Assembly (NCBI GenBank): GCA_963675135.1
Contig: OY776129.1
Location: forward strand, 53,890,141 to 53,954,140
Length of the DNA: 64,000 bases
DNA from: Galeopsis tetrahit
Lineage: Eukaryota; Streptophyta; Magnoliopsida; Lamiales; Lamiaceae
Reading direction: 5' to 3'
Shown here: one piece after another, positions 55,522 through 64,000 of the stretch
Position numbering within the stretch: position 1 is the stretch's first letter
How the letters are laid out: each line of letters opens with the position of its first letter
Notes under the pieces: generated by a model
Seen by the model: the letters and a program-made list of their open reading frames with translations, nothing else
Database searches by the model: none
Told to the model about the DNA's origin: nothing
Position numbers and translations under genes: made by a program

Positions 55522-58311
55522 CTATGCGAAGATTTTAATCTTTGGTGGAATTTTCAAATTCCAAACATACTTCCACCATTCTGTGCTTCTAATCGTCGAG
55601 GTTGATGGGGTATTAACCTTTTCCTGATTCTCCAGGTTTATCCCTCTCCTATATCCCGATCTAACAGAGTATTCCCCCATGTCCTCATCCATCCAAAATC
55701 TCCGATCATCCTCATCACTTCGCCCTACCTGTGTATTTAAAATTCCTTCTGCTTCATGTGGTTGAAAAGCAATTCTTATAAGGTCCTCCTTCCATCCTCG
55801 CTCGTCATCCAATAACAGATTAATGTTTTGAATTGCCGCCACGTGTGATTTGATTTTTCCTTCAGCTAGTCCATGCACCCATGCATGTTTTCGGAGCTTG
55901 ACAGTCTCTCCATTACCCACAATCCATCTAACGCCCGATTCAAGTAAGTGTCTGCTTTTGCAAAGGGATCGCCACGTAAATGACGGATTGTGCCCAACTT
56001 CTGCTTCCATGATGTCAATATTCTTATAGTATCTCGCCTTAAGAACCCTATTGAGCATCATATCTGGCAAGTTAATGCATCGCCATATTTGTTTTGCCAA
56101 TAGGGCATCATTGAATATATGCATCCTTCGAAACCCCATTCCTCCATCCTCCTTTGGCTTACACAAGTCTTCCCATTTTTGCCAATGCATCCTTTTGCCT
56201 CCTTCTTTTCTCCCCCACCAGAAATCTGCCATTAGGTTCTCCATCTGTTTGCACGTCTGAATTGGGATTTTAAAACAGGTCATGGCATAAGTTGGGATCG
56301 CTTGCAGTATTGACTTAATGAGTACTTCTCTTCCCCCTTCCGAAAACTCCTTATTCTTCCAATTATCGATTCGGCTCTTCATTCGATCAACCAAATACGA
56401 GAACTGTACTCGTTTTGATCTTACGGAAAAGGTTGGTAACCCCAAATACGTTTGATGCCCCTGAGTAATTCGAATACCTAGTGCTTGTTGGATCCGGTTT
56501 TTCGAACTGTCTTTAGTGTTGGGGCTAAAGAGGATGGTAGATTTATCGAAGTTGATCATTTGTCCTGAAGCTTTCTCATATTCCTTTAACACTTCCTTCA
56601 TCTCTTCTCCACTGTTCTCTTTAGCTTTGAAAAAGATCACACTATCATCTGCAAAAAGAAGATGAGAGATTACAGGTGCCCCCCTCGCCACCTTTATTCC
56701 TTCGATAATTCCTTGTCTTACTCTTTCCGAAATGAATGAAGAAAGTCCTTGTGCACATATAACGAAGAGAAACGGGGAGATTTGGTCCCCCTGTCTGAGC
56801 CCTCTCGATGGGATAACATTACCAGTAATCGTGTTATTGATCTTGAACGAGTATTCAACCGTCGTCACACATCTAAGGATTAATTCCACAAATACCTCCG
56901 GAAAGACCAATTTGATCAATTGCTTCTGTAAAAATAACCATTCAATACGATCGTAAGCTTTGCTCATATCCAATTTCATGACTGCATATCCGGTATTGCT
57001 CTTGTTATTTCTGAGCCAGTGCATACATTCATATCCAATGAGGACGTTATCAGAGATCTGTCTATTCTTCACAAAGGCACTCTGATGCTCGTCGATCACC
57101 TCCGGCATTATGACCCTGAGCCTATTAGCAATGGTCTTAGCTACTATCCTGAAACTTACATTACAGAGACTTATAGGCCTGAAGTCTTTTAGGGTTTTTG
57201 GATTCTTCACCTTTGGAATGAGTGTGATCCAAGTTTCATTCCAACTCTTGGTTTCCCCTTTACCATTCAAAATCTGCAGCACTCCTTTGGTGATATCCTC
57301 CCCCACAATATGCCAATTATCTTGATTTTTTTTTGCATTAAAGCCATCCGGACCTGGAGCCTTTCCTGGGTCGAGTTCAAACACTGCGTCCTTCACTTCA
57401 CCTTTCGTAAATGCTCTTGTCAGGAAAGAGGACATCTCACCCGTAACCGTTGGTTCTGTATGAGTGAGGATCTTGTCCAGTTGTTGTTGTTCCGGATTAG
57501 TGGAGCGAAAGAGTGTTTGGTAAAACTCCACTATGTGCTCGGTAATGTCCTGCTTATTTTGTGCCCAGGTTCCGTCATGTTTTTGAATACGGTATATAGA
57601 ATTTCTGCCTCGTCTCTCCGTCGCTCTTCGATGGAAATAGGTAGTATTCCTGTCGCCATTAACCATCCAATTAGTTCTTGCTCTCTGCCTCCAGTATTCC
57701 TCTTGTTGTGTGAGGAGTTTATCCAATTTCTTCTCAAGAAGCCAGATCTCTCCCCCCTCATTATTGTCTAAACTATGGTTGGCCGTGTTGAGGATATGAT
57801 CTGAAAGTCCTCTCACTCTTTTGTCCAGATTCCCATTTTTGTAAGTGTTCTGCACACTTCCTAAGTTTCTCAGGGACTCCAAACTTTTTATCGATCGTAT
57901 TCCAACATTGATTAATTTCCCCCTCCAAAGTAGGCTCCAAGCTCCAGGCATTTCAAACCTAAAATGAATATGGTGGTTATTATCCCAGCTTTCAGCTTTA
58001 ATGCACACTTCTATGGTAATAGCTCGGTGGTCTGACCCAAACCAATGCGAATGTTTCACTTGGTGCGAGTTCCATAAACTTCTCCATTCGGGATTTGCAG
58101 TAAACCGATCTAGCCTTTCAAGAATTTGTTGTGTGCCTTTTCGTTTGTTGTTCCAAGTAAATTTTGGGCCTTTGAAACCTAAGTCATGCAGATTAAACCA
58201 ATTAAGAGCCTCTCTAAATCTCTCCATGTTATTCCACGTTCTACCATTTTGATTACCCCTTTTTTTCTCATTAAATCTCAACAACTCATTAAAGTCCCCC
58301 CTATTAACCAT
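55522..58311 (-). pseudogene. LINE ORF2, endonuclease C-terminal part and reverse transcriptase
   Basis: It continues ORF2 after the frameshift: GDFNELLRF, the endonuclease SDH motif (GSDHRAITIEV), then the RT domain with GKAPGPDGFN, the LIPKVKNPKTLKDFRPISLC region, GLRQGDQISPFLFVICAQGL and the catalytic HLLFADDSVIFF. The zinc-binding domain begins at EWWKYVWNLKIPPKIKIFA, and there the frame stops at UAG (55524-55522), where relatives carry tryptophan. 929 codons without another break. Confidence 0.9.
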
Positions 58312-58706
58312 GCCTTAGTTGATTGGTGTGTTGAGTTAATTCGCTTGAATAGTTCCCAAGAATTATGTCTTTCATTCTGTTTTGGAGGGCCATGATAACC
58401 CGTAAACCACCATTGCAATTCATTATGGCACACTAAAGCATCAATATGGCAAAAAGAATAGGAGCAAATAGTGATCTTGATTCCATTCATAGCATATAAC
58501 AAAAGGCCCCCACTAGTGCCGTTCGGTTCAACCGCAAAGCAAAAAGAAAAGTTAAGCAACGACATCCATGATTGTACTATCTTAGTGGGGAGTTTCGACT
58601 CCATAACAAACAAAATAGAGGGTTTATTTATGGCTACTACTTGTCGCAGCTTCTGGAACGCGTTAGTACCCTTCAATCCCCTCGCGTTCCAGCTGGTAAC
58701 TTTCAC
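58278..58706 (-). pseudogene. LINE ORF2, N-terminal part of the AP endonuclease
   Basis: It begins GTG AAA GTT (KVTSWNARGLKG) at the ORF1 stop and includes the catalytic glutamate motif FVMESKL. The frame breaks in a run of six G (plus-strand C 58296-58301), inside the WLIGG/DFNE active-site segment. The rest of ORF2 continues one frame over from 58311. The first codon is GTG where relatives use ATG. Confidence 0.88.
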
Positions 58707-60103
58707 TTACAGTGGCGGGGAGGGGTTTCACCCTCCGTCGCAATGTTGGAGCTTGACATCTCGTCCTCACTCTTCTGTCTCTTGCTTCCTCCTCCCTTCT
58801 TCCCTTCAATCTCCAGATCTCCAACCTCATCGTCCATAACCATCTGTGCATCACTTATCATCAGTCCACCTCTCTTGCTCGGTCCCTTGGCCATGTTTCT
58901 CTGCTTATGTCCTTCATCATCAGCTTGTTTTGAAGATTGCATAATCACCTTCCCTTTTTCCTGCTTTGTCTTCCAGAGACCCTTGCCTGCTCCCAAACCT
59001 TGTCCACCACTTAAACTTCCACCGTGTTCGTTGTCCATCAGCGCTGCATAGTAGTTAGCCTGTGCAATTCCTTCCCACTCAGTCCTTAGAGAGCTTTCCA
59101 TATTCATAAGATACCTGGATTGATTCTGTTGAAGTGTCTGGTGAGCGTCCTCGACCAAAACCGAATCTGCAAAACGGTCCGCCTCCTGTGACCGCTCCAG
59201 GTTTTGCTCATGCCACTCCTCGTCAGCTAGAACAAGTCCACCTGCCCTTGCATTAGGTCTGATTACGATCGAGCTGATGTTCCTTCTGATTTCCCTTTGT
59301 GGAGATGGTTGCTGCTCCGGCGTTCTCATCTCCATGAGACTCCTCAGGTGTTCATATTGAGCTTGTCCCAGGCCTCTCTGTCCGTTTGCCCGAAGCCACA
59401 TAAGGAACTCCTGCATATCCCCCCTACGCTGGCCCTCTCCATTGTACCTCTCCATGCATTCCTTTTCAATGTGTGTGAGTAGTCCACACCTATAGCAGAA
59501 TTCCCCAAGTTTTTCATACCTTATAGCCACAAGAATGGCTTCACCCCGAATCGTGATGTTGGTGCTGCGGTTGAGAGGCTGATGCAGATCGATCAACACT
59601 CTAACTCTCAGACAACGACCCCATGCAGCTCCCTCTTCAGGACAATCAATGTCAATAACATCGCCAAGGATGTCTCCCAACTTCTGTGCCAGTGTCTTCG
59701 TCATACTAAAGATTGGTAGGCCATGGAATTGCACCCAGAGGGGGATCCTGTTGATCACTAGATCCCTTGGCAGTTCATCACCTTGAAGCTTTGAGAGGAT
59801 GAGCATAGGGCCATTCACAATCCACGGCTGTCTGTAGAACGCTCTATTGTAGTCTCCCTCCGCCTCGAAGTCAAGAATAAAATAGCCGTCAGCCACCGTG
59901 ATGATTCTAACCATCCCTTCCACCTTCCAGATTCTTCTCAGAATGTTAAGAATCTCATTGAGTCCCTGTGACCTACGGATGGTAAAGTGCCCCAAAAGAG
60001 CAAACTGGGGAACAACAAGTTCATTTTCATTAACTTGCAGATTGGCGTCTTCAGCATCCGAAATGCGAACATTTCTCAGTGGTTCGTGCAAGTGTTCCGC
60101 CAT
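58703..60103 (-). CDS. LINE ORF1 protein, DUF4283 and CCHC zinc knuckle
   Basis: I start at the ATG opening MAEHLHEPLRN (60103), because the upstream in-frame extension to 60271 reads like untranslated leader. 466 residues. A DUF4283-type domain covers about residues 40-190 (FALLGHFTIRRSQGLNEILN to IPLWVQFHGLPIFSMT). A CX2CX4HX4C knuckle (CYRCGLLTHIEKEC) is near 225-238. It is a nucleic-acid chaperone type protein that coats LINE RNA. The ORF is unbroken. Its stop overlaps the first codon of ORF2 (GTGA). Confidence 0.9.
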   Translation of the reverse strand: MAEHLHEPLRNVRISDAEDANLQVNENELVVPQFALLGHFTIRRSQGLNEILNILRRIWKVEGMVRIITVADGYFILDFEAEGDYNRAFYRQPWIVNGPMLILSKLQGDELPRDLVINRIPLWVQFHGLPIFSMTKTLAQKLGDILGDVIDIDCPEEGAAWGRCLRVRVLIDLHQPLNRSTNITIRGEAILVAIRYEKLGEFCYRCGLLTHIEKECMERYNGEGQRRGDMQEFLMWLRANGQRGLGQAQYEHLRSLMEMRTPEQQPSPQREIRRNISSIVIRPNARAGGLVLADEEWHEQNLERSQEADRFADSVLVEDAHQTLQQNQSRYLMNMESSLRTEWEGIAQANYYAALMDNEHGGSLSGGQGLGAGKGLWKTKQEKGKVIMQSSKQADDEGHKQRNMAKGPSKRGGLMISDAQMVMDDEVGDLEIEGKKGGGSKRQKSEDEMSSSNIATEGETPPRHCK

Positions 60104-60616
60104 TGACAGAACAATTTGTAAAGCACAGTAAAAAGGCTTTGTAAAGAAGGAGAGTATTTTTTGTGAGATGGAAGTGTATCGAGTATCCGGCCTCGCTCCC
60201 AGATTTATACCCCAAGCCACCGCTCCCGTGGCCAATCCAAATAAGAGGAGTAACCTAAAAGCCCTAATCATGATTTCTTACCTCGAAGAACCCTAATTCA
60301 GATGAAGAGGAGTCTTGAGATAAACCAAAATCCGGCGTAATCAATCTCCAGAATCACGCTTCAATCTGAATCATAAATACTATTGGTTAAAGCTCCGACA
60401 CATTTAATTTCCGCACTCAATCCATCCGCAAGTCCGATAATCTTAATGATGTTGGCTACAAACCCTAGGTTAATTCTTCTTGAAGCTGTCAGACAAGCCC
60501 CAATCGCTTACTCCCGAGAAATCGCACCCTTCATCCGTGAAATCGCACCTACTAACGCGTACCGCGCGTGCCCCAACTATCATTTAAGTCTTCTTTACAT
60601 CCATATTCATAATTTT

Positions 60617-61317
60617 ATAGTATAGCATATGGCATACTTTTTTTTTTTCTTAAATGATTGGTTTTTTTAAACCTACATCATCCCATCCCAATAAGTATTG
60701 GGACGGGTTGGAAACCCGACATTGTACATTAAATTACCATCCCTATCTCTATCACTATGTGAATGTAATTTCTTTGAGAGTAAGTTTCTTAGTAAAATTT
60801 GTAGGGTGTAAACCACAAAAAATTGACAAATTGTAGTATACTATTGAATGTATACGTACAAATGAATTTTAAGTAATTTTTCAATTGAATTTTTAATTCC
60901 TAGATTATAATTAAATTAAAATTATAGTTTAATTGAGTGTGCGCAATTGTGTGTATACAATAATAACTAATATGAAATAGAATTTAGGGCAATCTATTTT
61001 TAACTTAGATATGAATAGATTGAGTTATATTGAAGGAAGATTGATTTATAAGTATTTTAAATCCCAGAAAAACTGCAGTGTTTGTGATTTTTTTTTTTTA
61101 ATTCCAATATTAGCAAACCATGGTCGATTGATAGTTGATACGAAACAACACAAAACTATGTTGAGAAAATCTTGTGTGAAACTATTTCATGGTGAGATGT
61201 AATATAATTTGGGCATAATAATTTAACATTTTAAAAAAGATAGATATATATTTGTGTTAATTTGCAATATCTCTATAATTCTTTGGCAATTATGTTCTCA
61301 TATACAGTATATGAAAA
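60617..61317. other. Intergenic, no gene seen
   Basis: AT-rich flank between the LINE target duplication and the next element. No supported ORF. Confidence 0.5.
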
Positions 61318-62192
61318 GGGCGCGGCTAAAGGCACACACAGATCCTATTAGGACACCCATGCGATGAGGACACACACAAAATGGATGAGGACACCCACGT
61401 GGAAATCCCAAAATTACCTTATTCTAAATTAGAACTCTTCATTCTCTCTTTCTTCTTCTCAAAATTCAGGACACCCACCGATGGCGGATTCTCTCCCCCA
61501 GCCCCCCGCTTCTCTTCCTCTGCTCCCACGTCGCCGCGCCGTCTTAAAGAAGGGCGTGGCCGCCGTCGCCCCTTCTCCAAGCGACGCGACCGTTCGCACC
61601 CCTCTTCCCTGTTTCAAGAAGACGGCTACCGACGCTGTTCGAGGGCTCTCCCCCTCCCCTTCGCGGCCGTCGCCGGCACCCACGCACGTCACCGAAGGCA
61701 AGTTTTTTTTTTTTTTACAATTTTTACAGATAAAAAAATTAGGGTTTTGAAAATTTTAGAAAATTTAGGAAAATTAGGGTTTTTAGTAGTTCGGGAATTA
61801 TTTTCGAACATAATTGAGTTTGTTTTGGAAAAAATTTCGAACGAGATGTTCGATCTTTTTTTTCCGGACAAATTTGAGTTGTTTTGGAACTTTTTTCGAA
61901 CATATTGAGTTTGTTTTGGAAAAAAATTCGAACATGTTTGTTTTGGAAATTTTTTCGAACAGTTGGTGTTTTGGATTTATTTTTGTTGCAATTTTTGAGT
62001 TTTTTTTGTTGAAGAATGTTGTTTGTTTTGGTGGTGGTGGTGATAATTCTGTGAAATAGAATGGGTGGGTGTACTCATCTTCGTTTTTTTCATAAATTTT
62101 ACCCTAGGGTTATATGGGACATTTCACATGCTCTGCAAAATTAAAAAAATGTTTAGTGGGTCATAAGAAATTCGGTGCCTTTAGCCGCGCCC
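61318..62192. mobile_element. Mutator-like non-autonomous element
   Basis: Inverted ends GGGCGCGGCTAAAGGCAC and GTGCCTTTAGCCGCGCCC. Flanks are ATATGAAAA (61309-61317) and ATATGGAAA (62193-62201), a 9-bp duplication with one mismatch. The interior has a GC-rich block at 61490-61690 that is open in several frames but low in complexity (Pro/Arg/Ser-rich), possibly a captured gene fragment, followed by AT-rich sequence with repeated TTTCGAACA words. Confidence 0.85.
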
Positions 62193-62305
62193 ATATGGAA
62201 AGCATAGTTGTGCCATATGACCATTCGACCTACAATTTGGAAATGGCCCAGTTCGATGGAGGAGCCCAAGCCCAACAACACCCTTTACAGTTAATAAACA
62301 TTTTA

Positions 62306-63578
62306 GAGTTGGGGTATATACCCCTCCAACTTTGTTTAATACACTCCTCATCCACTTTTATTAATTAAATATTTATACAAAATACATGTTTTACCCTTAT
62401 AATAAAATATCAAGGATACATACACACCCCCAAAATTTGAGCTAACCCTAACCTAATTCTAACACTAACCCTAACCTAATTCTAACACTAACCCTAATTA
62501 GGCAGCCACATTAACCCTAAATCTAACACTCCTCTAGCCGCCGCCCTTCTGACCGCCGCCGCCGCCACACCTCCGGCAACCACCATCACCACCTCAAATA
62601 AAATTTAGAAATTGAAATTAAAAAACAAACTTAAAAATAAAATAAAAATCTTAGTATTTTTAACAAACCAGAGTTGATAAAAAACCATCCGGTCGACACT
62701 GGTTTGTCGACCAAAAATACTCCGATCGACACTGGTTTGTCGACCAAAAATACTTCGGTCGACTCTGGTTTGTCGACCAAAAAAAAAAAAAACTGAAATT
62801 TTCGGCCATTTTGAGTCGCCTAAAAACATTCTCGTCGACAAACTATTGTCGATGAGATTATATTTGGGCGACCCAAGATAGTCGAAAATAAATTAAAAAA
62901 AAACAAACAAAAAAACCTGTTTCTTCGCCGGTGACCTGGGGGAACGGCGGCGGCTGGCTTGGGTGGGGTTTATGGCGGCGAAAGGCGGGAGAAGATGCGG
63001 AGGCGGCGACGCTGGGAGAGGGTGGCGGCGCCGCCGCTTAATTTGTTGCAGAATAAAAAAAAAAGGAAGAAAAGACGGAGCGGCGGCGAGCGCTGGAGGG
63101 AGGGCCGCGTCGGACTTGGGGGGAACGGCGGCTGGCTTCTGGGGCAGGAGGCGGTAGGAGTATTTTTGCCCCTCCATTTATTTGGGTTGATTTCACAAGC
63201 CCATTTATTTCTGGCTTATGGGAACAATTGAAAAAAAAAATACAGAGAGAGAAGATGGAGCGGCTGGAGCGGCGGCAGGCGCCGGAAGGCCGTGCCGAAC
63301 GCCGGCGTGCGGTGGTGGGCGGCTGGGGCAGGAGGAGGTTGGATGATGGTTTGAGAAAATAGTTTTAGGGTTTAGAAAGGGGGAAGAAGAAGAAAGGGTG
63401 GAGAAGAGAATGAAAATTAGGATTTACAGAGGGTGTGTATTTATCATACATAATTCTAAGAGAAAGGGATATAATAGGTAATTTAGGGGGAGTGCATCTA
63501 TCTTAAACGTATTTTAGGGGAAGTACGTGTATCGGTGGAGTGTATTAAACAAAGCTGGAGGGGTATATACCCCAACCC
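62306..63578. mobile_element. Mutator-like non-autonomous element
   Basis: A perfect 9-bp duplication AACATTTTA lies at 62297-62305 and 63579-63587. The left end is GAGTTGGGGTATATACCCCT and the right end in reverse is GGGTTGGGGTATATACCCCT, both followed by CCA(A/G)CTTTGTTTAATACACT. The interior has GGTCGAC-rich direct repeats (TCGACACTGGTTTGTCGACC twice near 62693 and 62727) and GC-rich blocks at 62940-63150 and 63250-63350. It is the sister family member of 14341-16032. Confidence 0.9.
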
Positions 63579-63587
63579 AACATTTTA

Positions 63588-64000
63588 TAGGCTATTTCTC
63601 TTTTCATTTTATATATGTATAAGTAGAAACTATTTTCACCTTAAATAAATTCTTAATTAATTATTCATCCCCTCTCTGTTTCATTATTTAGTAATTAGTA
63701 CCAATGGTTTTAATTTTATTAAAAATAATTTTGATTAGAGATAATTTCTATTATTATTACTCTAAGTAATTTAATTTTTATTAGAGATAATCTTATTATT
63801 ATATAGTAATCACATTTAAATTTATAATTAATCTTAATTTTTTCATCATATTCAAAATTTCTCTTTTAATATACTACTATATGTATTATTTCATACATAT
63901 TTGTATATACTTAAATTATCAAATTGAATAACACAAAAACTTATATGCAATATTGCATACATGCATTTCGGTCATTCACACCCATATTCTTTATAAATAC
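63588..64000. other. Intergenic, no gene seen
   Basis: Very AT-rich. No ORF, repeat end or RNA gene is recognised. Confidence 0.5.

Larger units (their letters stand above)
54554..60601 (-). mobile_element. Full-length L1-type LINE
   Basis: CATATTCATAATTTT occurs at 54543-54557 and 60602-60616, a target duplication of about 15 bp. On the minus strand the element ends in a poly(A) tract (plus-strand T run 54554-54574), preceded by nine C. It encodes ORF1 (DUF4283 plus zinc knuckle) and ORF2 (endonuclease, RT, zinc-binding reverse-transcriptase domain, RNase H). The 5' UTR is 60104-60601. About 6.05 kb, with intact ends, so not 5' truncated. Confidence 0.93.

Noticed and set aside
58663..58854. 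Open frames opposite LINE ORF1
   Set aside because: Shadows of the ORF1 coding sequence.
62430..62520. Telomere-like CCCTAA words (CTAACCCTAACCTAATTCTAAC)
   Set aside because: They are few, degenerate, mixed with other words and lie inside the Mutator-like element; not an interstitial telomere.

Overview
Plant nuclear DNA, almost certainly a eudicot and plausibly an asterid such as a Lamiales species (low confidence on the order). The basis is intron-bearing host genes of plant-only families, AT-rich intergenic DNA, and a dense load of plant transposable elements. About one third is intact or recent LTR/LINE sequence and much of the rest is short DNA transposons, many nested in one another. 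I found no rRNA, tRNA, CRISPR or prokaryotic-type feature.

Layout. 1-7498: the 3' part of a Tat-lineage Ty3/gypsy element on the + strand. It has gag-protease, a large pol deletion, tandem repeats, a four-exon antisense ORF and the 3' LTR; its 5' LTR lies outside the window. 7742-8047: an inverted-repeat MITE. 8220-10363 (-): an LRR receptor pseudokinase with two exons. 10.4-18.9 kb: intergenic, with Stowaway-like MITEs, a Helitron candidate and three Mutator-like non-autonomous elements, one nested in another. 18932-20945 (-): a plasmodesmata-located protein with two DUF26 domains and three exons. 21-25.4 kb: intergenic, with a hAT element nested in a Stowaway-like MITE. 25404-28762 (-): a U-box/ARM E3 ligase of the PUB6/PUB7/PUB45 group with five coding exons and a 5' UTR intron. 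29.7-33.2 kb: a tandem duplication, a Helitron 3' end, a hAT element and a MITE. 33198-37430: a mariner-like element with an apparently intact two-exon DD39D transposase and an opposite-strand ORF that has its own UTR-like leader.

38428-50490: a complete 12 kb Tat-lineage element on the - strand, with 746-bp LTRs and a perfect TCACC target duplication. Gag and pol lie in one frame separated by a single UAG, pol carries a single UGA, and a spliced antisense ORF is split by a hAT insertion. 50.5-54.5 kb: a LINE ORF1 fragment and a MITE holding a poly(A) retroposed insert. 54.55-60.6 kb (-): a full-length L1-type LINE with a roughly 15-bp target duplication and three visible ORF2 lesions. 61.3-63.6 kb: two Mutator-like non-autonomous elements with 9-bp target duplications.

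The three host genes are independent transcription units. The kinase-dead receptor and the PDLP are both membrane proteins with extracellular domains and the PUB is a ubiquitin ligase, but nothing here shows that they work together. The most distinctive content is in the mobile elements: two Tat elements sharing the same antisense-gene architecture, and the mariner element carrying a second, convergent ORF.
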